NCBI GenBank assembly: GCA_016946835.1
Contig: JACVTC010000047.1
Location: 301,001-365,000, forward strand
Length of the DNA: 64,000 nucleotides
Direction of reading: 5' to 3'
From: Neocallimastix lanati (nom. inval.)
Taxonomy: Eukaryota > Neocallimastigomycota > Neocallimastigomycetes > Neocallimastigales > Neocallimastigaceae
The position numbers and the translations under genes were made by a program. The notes beneath the pieces are model-generated. The model worked only from the letters and a program-made list of their open reading frames with translations. It made no database searches and was not told where the DNA came from. Positions 12,050-23,391 of this stretch are shown here, piece after piece (positions within the stretch are counted from its first letter, which is position 1; every line of letters begins with the position of its first letter).

Positions 12050-13400
12050 AAAAAAAAATAAACTTTTAAATTTAGGAAATAGGAATATTAATATTTGATA
12101 AAGATTGGATGTTCGTAAGCTCATAAAAATGATGGTAGGAAACCATGGAAATAGGTAAAAAGAAAAAAAATACAAAAATAAATAATACATTATTTACCGT
12201 CTCTCATCCTATTAAAGACAATAATAGTGAATTATTATCTTCTACAGATGAAAAATTAAAAAGCTTAGCATTCTTATTATAAATTCCTAGCGTCGAATTC
12301 TTCAGGTCATAGCTTTTCTAAAGATTTCTTGAAAGATTCTGATGCACTTAGGAATTTTGGAAATCCGAGACAATAAGACTGGTCTTTTTGAAGATGACAT
12401 CATATTATGTGCACCAACAAGATCTCAACTTAAGAAATTGTTAAAATTTACCAATAAGTGAACTTGAAATTATGAAATACAATTTGGTTATCAATAAATA
12501 TGCCAATTTTAGTAGTACGAGGGGATATTTCAAGATTTCATAATAATAGTAACCCTACCTTTTATCTTTCAAGTCAATGTTACCTAAAACGAATTGCTAT
12601 ACCTACTTAGGTGTATTGTTTTCAAATGATTAAGAACTGAAACCGATCATACAGAGAATAAAATGATAAAATTAGAAAAGCATTTAATTTCATTAAAAGA
12701 TTCTTAAGAATTCTCATATTCCTATCCCTTATAAACAAATGTTATTTTATGCTATAGTAATTGGGCAAGCTTCGTATTATGTACCTCTACTTGGATAAAA
12801 ATAAAAAAAAGAACAAGAAATACACAAACACTAGTTAATATAGGATTATACTGGATTGAAGGATTTTCTAATGGGAATATCTTTACATCCCTTTATTGTG
12901 TTTCTAAAGAACTTAACATTTCTCCTTTTTCGGCAAAATGTATGATTGCTCAGGTAAGGTATTTTAAAAAATGGAAAAACTTGAAATGAATTATCTCAGT
13001 TTTACTTAGAGATATATCACGTAGTAGACGTCATACATGGGATAAAGAAAGTAAAATTTTAGCAGAAAAAATTAGATAAATTTCCATCAAAAAAAAAAAA
13101 AAAAGCAATTGTAAACAAGGCTAAGACTTATATGAAAAATAAATTTGAGAAAACTAGAGACTACCTAAAGCTCAACATTAAGTATCCTGAATATAGCATT
13201 GTTTTCCGATGGGTACTTTGTATCAGATGTGGATATAAATTCGATGCTCGTGTTGCCAAAGCTGCCAAAATGAATTAAGACGACGTTCCTGTTGTTACAG
13301 AAAAAATAGGAATCCTCGATTGGAACATTGGTTTTTCTAAATGGGGATTTCGAATGAAATATTTTAGAAATATTGAAAATCTTTATGAAAAACTGTTTTT
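12050..13400 (+). pseudogene. Decayed LINE reverse transcriptase, second copy
   Basis: Translation in shifting frames recovers homology to the intact LINE from motif C to the zinc knuckle. About 12378-12460 gives TGLFEDDIILCAPT (the usual A of the catalytic block is E) and SQLKKLLKF. About 12600 gives the YLGVLF block, about 12720-12780 the PYKQMLFY segment, about 12840-12980 GLYWIEGFSN then VRYFKKWKN, and about 13140-13250 KLNIKYPEYS then VLCIRCGYKFDARV. Numerous stops and frameshifts and several A-run insertions break it. Sequence at 12050-12280 is probably also element-derived, but I could not align it. It is clearly dead and much older than the 6504-11510 copy. Confidence 0.85.
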
Positions 13401-13509
13401 AATTAACAAGTATTGTCCAATATCAAATAGTAATGTTAACACTCTTATCACAAATATGAATAATATGGAATCAAGCACTGATTCTGATAGTAATAACGAA
13501 TTATATAAT

Positions 13510-13513
13510 AATG

Positions 13514-13564
<51 letters not shown>

Positions 13565-14098
13565 GAACTAAAATTATATAATAATAATAATAATAATAAA
13601 AGAACTAAAATTATATAATAATAATAATAATAATAAAAGAACTAAAATTATATAATAATAATAATAATAATAATAAAAGAACTAAAATTATATAATAATA
13701 ATAATAATAATAAAAGAACTAAAATTATATAATAATAATAATAATAATAAAAGAACTAAAATTATATAATAATAATAATAATAATAAAAGAACTAAAATT
13801 ATATAATAATAATAATAATAATAATAAAAGAACTAAAATTATATAATAATAATAATAATAATAAAAGAACTAAAATTATATAATAATAATAATAATAATA
13901 AAAGAACTAAAATTATATAATAATAATAATAATAAAAAAAGAACTAAAATTATATAATAATAATAATAATAATAAAAGAACTAAAATTATATAATAATAA
14001 TAATAATAATAAAAGAACTAAAATTATATAATAATAATAATAATAATAAAAGAACTAAAATTATATAATAATAATAATAATAATAAAAGAACTAAAAT

Positions 14099-14153
<55 letters not shown>
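13510..14153. repeat. Minisatellite, 15 copies of a 35-41 bp unit
   Basis: Each unit is a variable (TAA)n tract followed by AAAAGAACTAAAATTATAT. Fifteen copies of the constant part start at 13561 and end near 14105, flanked on both sides by longer (TAA)n tracts. Unit length differs only through trinucleotide number. The array lies between the RT fossil and its LLGG region, so it expanded inside a dead LINE. Confidence 0.95.
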
Positions 14154-14155
<2 letters not shown>

Positions 14156-14854
14156 GAATATTGTTAATAATAGTAATAGTATTGATGGAGAAAATAGGAA
14201 AATTAATATTAATGATAGTAATAGTATCGTTACTAATAATGTAGTAAATAGGTCAATAAGTGAAATTCATATTAATATAAGTAATTTTCTAAACAATGAT
14301 TGTGTAAATATATATACGATGTAGTACCCACTATATAACTTCCTTCTTGGTGGAAAAGATGCAGACTTTATTGATTTAAATTATAAAAAGAGATAGAATG
14401 TCTTGCTTAAGAACCAAATCATTTCTGGTGATTATTCTAAAACGATAGAAATTATGCCTAGGGCTAGTACTCGACAAGGATAGGATTGCTATTCCGACGA
14501 TAAAAGCGCGAACTAACCAGGTGCGTCAATGCTAAAAATGCAGTAAGACAAGCTAGCATAGCCAATACCTCTGAAGGAGGTGACAATAATTTTTTTCAAA
14601 CCCCAATCCGGAATAGGAATTCCTTTTAAAACAGAGATCTTATATTCTCGGGAGGTGAAGTTCGTTACATATGAATATTTTTTTTAAATTACTTTTATTT
14701 CACATTACTATTTAAAATATTATTATGTTCTAATTGAACAAATAAAAAAAAAATTTTTTTTTTTTTGATAATCATGTGTTTTTTTATAAAAAAAAAATAT
14801 TCATGTAATTAAAAAATGAATAAAGTTTAAAGTCCAAATTAACTATAGCTATAG

Positions 14855-14884
<30 letters not shown>
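14154..14884 (+). mobile_element. 3' end of the second LINE copy, with poly-A tail
   Basis: About 14338-14375 encodes FLLGGKDADFIDL, the family's conserved C-terminal LLGG block. About 14590-14760 matches 11543-11730. The end (TTCATGTAATT, AATAAAG, then a poly-A run at about 14855-14884) parallels the 3' UTR of the intact copy at 11440-11510. A relatively GC-rich stretch at 14440-14590 has no identified counterpart. With 12050-13400 and the minisatellite this makes one decayed insertion of about 2.8 kb. Confidence 0.8.
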
Positions 14885-14887
<3 letters not shown>

Positions 14888-14984
14888 AAATTATAATAAA
14901 TAAATAAAATTCTTAATATATATTGTTTTTAAATTTATATACACTGAAAATTTATATTAAATATAAAAAAATTTTTTTATAAAT

Positions 14985-15035
14985 AATTTATTTATTTATT
15001 TATTTATTTTTATTTATTTATTTACTTATTTATTT

Positions 15036-15118
<83 letters not shown>

Positions 15119-15121
15119 TTT
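14985..15121. repeat. (TTTA)n microsatellite
   Basis: Mostly TTTA tetramers with a few interruptions, between the LINE tail and the end of the PDI gene. Confidence 0.95.
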
Positions 15122-15209
15122 TAAATTTTTTGAGGAAAAAAAATTTTTTTTTTTTCTATTTTTCTATTATATTTGCTTTTAATTTATCATTTCTTATTTC
15201 TTTTTTAAA

Positions 15210-16002
15210 TTATAATTCATCCTTGGTTTTTTCATCTTTTTTGAAGCTTTTTAAAATATTAATTCTTTTTATGAAATCATCAGCCTTTTCAATAGAAATG
15301 TTTTTACCTTCTAAAATTTTAGTTAATCTGCCAATTTCCTTTTCAACATAATCTTTTTTATCATTGATCTTGTTCATAACTTTAACGTAGTAATTTGAAT
15401 ATTTATCATTGATAGTTTCTGCTATCTTACTTGCTTTTTCAATTATATCAGTGAGTTTTTCACCAGCAGTAGTACTCACGAATTTCTCAGCTAGTTCATC
15501 TAAGTCACTAATTCTACCAGCCTTTTATTAATATAATAATAAATATTTATTATAAATTATTAATTATAATTATATTAATTATAAATATTGATTTAAATTA
15601 TTCTTACTTTATCATCTAAACCACCACCAACTAAACGATGAGTATTACATTTTTTGTTAAGGAATTCAACAAAATCCTAAATAAATATTTAATAAATATA
15701 AATATTAATTTTTAAATATATTATAATTAAATACTATAAATTTTAATTAATTATATTTACTTCTTCTTCACGATCTCCTTCATATACTTCTGGTTCATAA
15801 CCTTCTTCTAATTTCTTTTTTCCATCAAAGAAAACAAGATGCTTTTAAAAATATTATTTAAAATATATATATAGATTATAATTATTATTAATTATTATAT
15901 TTTAATTATTTAATCAATTATAAATTCAAAGATTTTATTTTATTTATTTTTTTTTTTTTGTCATAATTTAATTAAACTTACTGGATAACCATGAACATCA
16001 TA

Positions 16003-16035
<33 letters not shown>

Positions 16036-17506
16036 TAAATAATATAATATTATAAATTTTTTATTCAAATTTTATATTAAAATAATATAAAAATATAATA
16101 AAAGTAATTAATAAATAGTAATTAATAATAATAGTAATATAATAATAATAATAATAATAATAATAAATTACTTTTGAGCTAAAGTCTCATTTTCTGTAGC
16201 ATCGATTTTAGCAATAAGAACCTAAAATAAATAAAATTTTAATTATTAAATATAAAGAATCTTAAATTTAATCCGCAATTCATTAAATAATAAAATCATT
16301 AAATTTTAAATATTAATTTATTCGTGCTTACATTCTTTTCATTAAGGTAATCTGTAGCAATTTTTTCATAAGTTGGAGCTAAATTTTTACAATGACCACA
16401 CCATGGAGCAAAGAATAAAACTAATGCATTAACGTTTGGTGCGAATACAGCTTCGTCAAAGGTTCCAGAATTAAGAACAACAATATTACTATGAACTTTT
16501 GGAATCTTAGCCTTAATACCTTTTCAACATTTTCAATTTTTTAAATTTATATATATATTTATTTATTTTAAATTCCAAATTATATTTTAAAATAATAATA
16601 AATGTAATTAATTTTAAAATTTAAAATAATATTCAAAAATCAACATTTATTTTTATTTTAAATCAATATTAATAATTATATTAAAGATTTAAATAAATAT
16701 ATTTTAAATCAAAATTTATGTTTTAAATTTTAAATTATCTTAACTATACCAGTTTCTTTTTCAATGAATTCAACGAAAGACTCAAGTGAACGATCTCCAG
16801 AGTAATCAACTGGAGTTTCAGTATTAGCAGGGAAAAGTTTGATCGTCTTTTTTTAATTATAATTTTAAAAAATATTAAAATAAATATATGATATAAAATA
16901 TTTATAATTAAAATTCATTATGAATATTTATTTAAATAATTTAAATTATTTAAATAAACTTTAAACATAAAATAATGTATATAATATTTTTTAAAAAAAA
17001 AAAAAAAAAAAAAAGTATTATTTACTGGATATCCTTTAATATCGAATTTTTTTGCAATACTCTTTTCGTCATCAGCATTTAATTCAGCAATAATAATCTT
17101 ATCACTATCCTTTTCATAAGCAGTAGCCAATTCTTCATATACTGGTGCTAATCTCTAAATGTAAATAAATATCATAATTAATACTATCAATAACTACCGT
17201 AAAAAGAAAAAAACCTCATTCAATTTTTACCTTACAATGACCACACCATGGAGCATAAAACTTAACAAGAACAGGTTTATCTTTTCCAATTGTCTAATTA
17301 TCAATTTAAACATTAATAATTTTAATAATTTTAATTTTTTTTTTTCAAATTTCAAATTTTGAAATTTATAATTTATATTAAAATAAAAGAGTAGTAAATT
17401 ATAAGCATACTTTAAAAAAGTTCTTTTTGTTAAGAACAGTAACTTTAGCATTAGCATACGCCAAAACTAAAGTGATAACAAGTAAACAAAAATTATATAA
17501 CTTCAT
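15210..17506 (-). CDS. ER protein disulfide isomerase, two thioredoxin domains plus ERp29-type tail
   Basis: Ten exons on the minus strand: 17411-17506, 17231-17293, 17026-17154, 16750-16846, 16332-16519, 16172-16221, 15982-16003, 15761-15841, 15608-15676 and 15210-15521, giving 368 residues. All nine introns are GT-AG; exon 7 is a 22-base microexon. The N terminus (MKLYNFCLLVITLVLAYANA) is a signal peptide. Two thioredoxin domains carry WCGHC active sites at about residues 48-52 and 168-172. The last hundred residues resemble the helical ERp29 C-terminal domain (AGRISDLDELAEKF), and the protein ends in KDEL, the ER retrieval signal. The architecture matches the ERp38/TigA group: oxidative folding of secreted proteins in the ER lumen. 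That suits an organism exporting many disulfide-rich dockerin proteins (inference). Class PDI is certain; the exact orthologue is less so. Confidence 0.95.
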
Positions 17507-17760
17507 TTTTATAAGTTTTTGACCAATTCTTTTATTAATATTAATTTTAATTTATTATTGAAAAAAAATATTTAAATAAAAAAATATTAATAATTATTAT
17601 ACTTTTTTTAATCATAAATTTTATGATACATACATAATGTATTAAATTAATTTATAATTAATAATTTATATTTTATAAAATCAATTTTATATATAACAAT
17701 AATTTATTTAGTTTATTAATTTATATTTATATATAATATCTTTTTTTTCCATTAAATTTA
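17507..17760. other. Upstream region of the PDI gene
   Basis: A/T-rich DNA before the PDI start on the minus strand. It should contain the promoter; no defined element was recognised. Confidence 0.4.
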
Positions 17761-17764
17761 TTTT

Positions 17765-18075
17765 ATGGAATACGGTAGTTAGGGTTACAGGTAAGAATGC
17801 TCTCATTATATATCTGAATACTGAACTAATTAAGAGGGTTTATTACATGATTTCATGTGTCCATGTAGATATATTCTACTAAATTGCAATCTTTCTGCCA
17901 ATTATGCAATTGCTAGGGAGGTAATACGAAATTTGTATGGGTTAGGTTATATTGAAACACTCAATAGAGACAATTCTACCTTTATATAAGGAAGTGTGTG
18001 ACTACCTCAATATTCTCACTGCTCCTGAGGAAACGGAGGCATAAACTAAGGGCGGTACACACAGAAAATAAAAAA
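17765..18075. other. GC-elevated island of unknown origin
   Basis: About 300 bases of near-normal composition in an otherwise A/T desert, with CCTGAGGAAACGGAGGC and GGGCGGTACACACAG near the right end. One frame reads AIAREVIRNLYGLGYIETLN with DNSTF shortly after, but stops interrupt it on both sides. In this window such islands are either genes or mobile-element remains, so a fossil coding sequence is likely. I could not assign a family. The 14-mer TATGGGTTAGGTTA (17936-17949) recurs at 18460-18473. Confidence 0.45.
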
Positions 18076-21000
18076 AATCCATTATAATTTAGTATAAGAA
18101 AAATTTTTATTTATTGAATTTTTTTTTTGTAATATTTTTTTTCAATACTTTTTATTTATATTTTTTTTTTTATTTATAATTGTATTTTTTAAATATTATA
18201 AATTTAATAAAATTTATAGAATTAGTTTATTAGAATTACTAAAGGTACTTTTTTACTTTAATATATTTTTTTATTTTCAATATTTTAATTTTTTATGTTT
18301 TAAGTAATTATTTATTGTTTATTATTTTTAAACAATTATATTATTTATTATTATTATCATTAATTATTTTTATTAATTCTTCTTATTAATAATTAATTAT
18401 TATTATTGTTATTATTAATTATTATTAATGTTATTAATGAATGAGCTAATATGAAACTCTATGGGTTAGGTTAAATCAGTCCAAAATAATTATTATTTTT
18501 ATTTTTATTATTACTGGTTATTTGAATTTGATATGCTATTTATACTATATTTATGTTAAAACTATGCTTGTGTGAGAATATCAAATTTAAATTTGATAAA
18601 CAGGCATACACTTAGTATAAAAACCATATGGAATTAAAAAATCAAAAATAAAATAAATAAAAATAAAAATATAATTAATTTAAAATTACGTGACTTACAC
18701 ATGTAGGATTTATGGTAAACAATGTCAAAAACCATTATCAAAATAAAATCAGAAAATAAAACAAAAATAAAAATAAAAAAAAATAAAAATATAATTTCGA
18801 AAACTATGGTGAAAATAAGCAAAATAAATGCAAAACACATATGTGAATCCAATTTCTTTTTTTTTTTTTTTTTTTATAGCCATAATTATTGCAAACTTTA
18901 TATAAAAATCAAACAAATGCTGGTTTGGATTTACATTAAAACGAAATACAATAAACTTGTATTAGTTAATAATTATTGTTTATTTATCATTATATTCATT
19001 ATTATTAAAATACACTTTTTGTTATTATTAATTATAATTATTAAAATTATTGTTGGTATTTTAAATTATTTTATATTTTTTTTTTTTATTTTTTTTTTTT
19101 TTTTGAGATAACCAAATTCAATATGATTTTAAGGGAGAATTTTCTTTAATAATTAAATATTTATTAATATATATTATAGTGACCTTTACCTTTTGCTTTA
19201 AATTATATTTTACTTCATTATTATTAAATAAAAAGGTCAAAATATAATTTAAAGCAAAAGACAAAGTTTATACAGAAATAAACTTATTATTATACATTTA
19301 ATCATATTTTTTAAAAAAATATTTTATTATATTGTTAAACTATTTTGAAATATTTAGTATTAAAAAAACATGAATGTATTGTAAAATATTAAAATAATAA
19401 AACATATACATACTAATTAAAAATATAAAATTGATATAATTGTTATAATATTGAAATATATAATAAAAACTTGAATATTCATAAAATAAAATAAATTCAT
19501 AAATTTGATATAAAATAAATTTATGTCAAAATATAAATTTATTTTATCACATTGTTGCTATATATTTTATTTTAAACCCTTAAGAATATTTTGCAATATA
19601 TTATATTTATTTATTTATTATTCATTTGCTTATGTATTATATTGATAAAGTACGCCTATAGGTTCAAGTTCTCTTGTTGGGAGAAGTTTTATTTAAGTTT
19701 TTATTTAATTATAAAATTTTATTTATTTATTATTTAAAAATTATTATAAAATTAATACATGTATTTAATTATTATCTCGAAAATATAAAATAATTATAAT
19801 ATAAAATTTGGCATAAAATTGTGCAAAGAATAATTACAAAGAATTATTCTTGTTTTTATATTTGTAATTCATAATAAACTAAATAATTAATTCTTTTAGA
19901 ATAACTATTAAGTATTTAAAGTATTTAATATAAAAGTATAAAATAAAATATAAAATATTAAGATAAAATATTCATAAAATAATAATAAAAATATAAATTT
20001 ATTATAATTAATAAAATATAAAATATTAATATAAAAAAAAAATAATTATTAAAAATATTTAAAAATATAATAATTAATATAAAAATAATAAAAATAATAA
20101 AAAGAAATTTATAAATTATTTCAATTTTAACATAAAACTTATGTAATAAATTTTATGTTTACATTAATTTTTATGCTCTTGCATAATTTTATGTCTTTAC
20201 ATAATTTTAATTTTATCACATTATTTTCGATCACGTTTTATTTATATCACGAATTTGCAAATGATTTATTAATTTATTTTTATGTAATTATTAATAAAAT
20301 AATTTATTAATAATTAAAGTTTTTATTTACGTGTTATATTAATATTTATTTATATATTTTAATTATTCAATTGCTTATTTATTATTAATTAAACTTTTTT
20401 TTTTCCCCTAAAAGATTTCTTTTAACAACATTTATAAATTATTTTAATATATTAAACATACTTGGTTGGACTAAAAGTTTTTTAATATATGCAATTTTTA
20501 ACAATTTTTTATTAATTGATGGTGACTAATATAACTTTAATATAATAATAAAAAAAAAAGAATTAATTTATATATTAAAAAATAATTTAAGCTTTTAATA
20601 AAAATTAATGTATTAACATATTTTTGTAGTTATAGTATATATATAAAAAACTATTTTTATTATTAATAAATTATACTTTTTATTAATAAAATAATAAAAA
20701 AAAATTATTTTTTATATAATAGAAACAATTATGGGAATTTATATCTGATATAAATGATATATCAAATTAATATTATTTATATATAATAGAACTATATGTC
20801 AAATATATTATTTTTATCTATACTTGTTTAATTAAAGTCATTATTTTTTTTTTTAAATAATAGAATTTTTTTGATGAATTTCTTATTTTATAATTGGTTA
20901 CTATTAGTAATTTTATCATAAATTACAGTTTTTGATCTATTAATTTTATTATTAAAGTATAATTATCATATTTTATATATTTTAAATATTAATGTACTCG

Positions 21001-21528
21001 TTTAAACAAAAGAGTTGAAAAAAAAGAAATTAATTTTAGTAAAAGGAATTAATATTATGTTCATAATTTTTATGAAAGGGAATTTTTATGAAAGGGAATT
21101 TTAAATATATAAAAAATTAAAATAAAAATGATTCAAATATTATTTAATTTTAAAAATGAAAAATCAATTATTTTTAAATATTAATAATATTTTAAGTTAT
21201 TTTTCCATTTAATCATTAAATTTTTTATCATCTTATGTTTAATATTAATTAATATATTATATAAAAAAAAATAAAATGAATCTTTCATTGTTTAAGTATT
21301 AAAATAAAAAATTAAAATAATTAAACGTATTAATAATTATATATTTATTCCATTTAATCATATTTAATAATATATTTAAAAAAAATTCATTCTTTTAAAT
21401 TATTTTTTTAAGCATTTAATCATAATATATTAAATTTATATAAATTAAAATTTAATATATAATATTTATTAAATGACAGAGAACTGCTTTTTTAATCATC
21501 ATTGTAACCCAATTATTATTTATATTTC

Positions 21529-21563
<35 letters not shown>

Positions 21564-22372
21564 TTAACTAAATGGAATTATGGAAAATTATTTATTAATT
21601 TTTTATATATATGAAAAAAAAATACTATGACTATAATATTAAAAAAATTTTTATTTAATTTTTATAATTTGAGTTTTTTTTTTTTTTTTTATTTTTTAAT
21701 AAATCATTTTAATATTATCTATAATAGAAAAAAAAATCTTTAATAATTAAAGATTAAGTCATTTTAATTTCGCATATAATTTAAATTATTAATAAATAAA
21801 TTAATTAGTATATTAATATAAGCTTTATTTAGTAATCTTTGACCAATTTTTTTTGAATAATATTAATGGAAAAATTGACACCTTAAATTTTCAATAATTG
21901 AATTTAATAATATTAATTAAAAGGATTATTGTGTATAAAATTATATTGAATAAACAATTATTAATATTTAAAACTAAATTTATTTTTAATGAATTTCTTT
22001 TATATACAATTATCCATACTATCAATTATTATTATATATAAGTAAAAAAAAAAAAAATTAAAAAATCAAAAAATCAAAAAATAAAAGGGAGGTTTAAATT
22101 TAAATAAAGTTAAATTAAAATCAAAATAAAAAATATTAAAATAAAATTATAATAAAAAAATACTAAAATAAAGTCAAAATAAAAGGAGTATGAAATTTAA
22201 ATAAGTAAATGAAATTAAGTTATAAAATTATTAATTATAACATTTCTTTATTTTATACATCCTTTTATGAAATATAATTAGGATTTTAATTAATTTCAAT
22301 GGCAATATGGTTTGCTATGATTTTTCAATAATTTCCAAATAATTTCCTACAAATGGTTACTTTTTAATAGTT

Positions 22373-22405
<33 letters not shown>

Positions 22406-23391
22406 GCCAAATTAACTACTTAAATACATTTTTTTTAAAAATAATGTAAAAAATTATTTATATTTTAATAATTGAATTATTATAATTAATAATTTAAAAT
22501 AATATAGAATGCCTTTAAAAAATTTTGATATTAAATTCATGACTGAAATTTTCTTTTAAAATAGTTGTTAAAATTTTTATCATTTTTAGTTAACTATAAT
22601 TAGAGTAATTAAAAATAAATTAAAATAAGATAATGAATAAATATATTGTAGTATTGTATAATTAAAAATATAATATATGATTTTTTTATAGTTTAATTTT
22701 TTAGATATATATATAATTTATATTATTATTCTATTATTGCGTAATAAGAGAATAATAATTTGTAAACATACTATTATGTCAATATTAATTTCCAATTATA
22801 CAATAAAACTTTTATAATAAAATGATTTACGGCTGATGAATTTACAATTCTTATTAATTTGGAAAAAAACAATTAAAAAAAAAAAACCTTATTTTTTTGT
22901 AACTTTGGTTATTATAAATAATTTAATCAATTTATTAATAATTTAACTTTTAATACAATATATTAAATTGATTTTCAAAAATATCAATAATTAAAATTAA
23001 AAAATTGTAGGTATAATTTAAAATATTATAAAATTTAAAAGAAATTTAATTTATTATTAGTTATTTAATATAATATTATAAACAATATATTACTCATAAA
23101 ATTTATTTATTTATTTATTTAATATAATTAAAATATAATAAAAAAAAAAAAAAAAGATTTGCGAAAAATATAATAATTTGAATTCGATGACTTTTGTATA
23201 TAAATAAAACAAATTTTTTTATTTTTTAAATTTTTTTTTTTTTTTTCATTAAAGCTTTTTTTTTTTTTTAAAAAAAAGTATAATTTTTATTCAAATAGTT
23301 TTTTTTTATTTGAGAGAAAGAAATATTGGATATTTATTGATACTTAAAAAAAAAAAAAAAAAAAAGAAGTATTTATGACATTTGAGATATC
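18076..23391. other. A/T-rich intergenic DNA, about 5.3 kb
   Basis: No credible gene on either strand; the open frames at 18634-18852 and 18722-19111 are K/I/F-rich products of A/T composition. It contains the inverted repeat at 19190-19260, a short direct duplication of TTTTATGAAAGGGAA near 21070-21105, poly-T tracts (18857-18878, 22377-22404) and many A/T microsatellites. The last few hundred bases before 23392 should hold the promoter of the rhamnogalacturonan lyase gene. Confidence 0.6.
19190..19260. repeat. 22-bp perfect inverted repeat, 27-nt loop
   Basis: Arms 19190-19211 (CTTTTGCTTTAAATTATATTTT) and 19239-19260 are perfectly complementary, and the match continues outward with a couple of mismatches (CTTTAC against ACAAAG). 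It could be a miniature inverted-repeat element or a transcript hairpin. Confidence 0.75.

Noticed and set aside
17936-18473. GGGTTAGG motifs as interstitial telomere sequence
   Set aside because: Only isolated single motifs, no tandem TTAGGG array.
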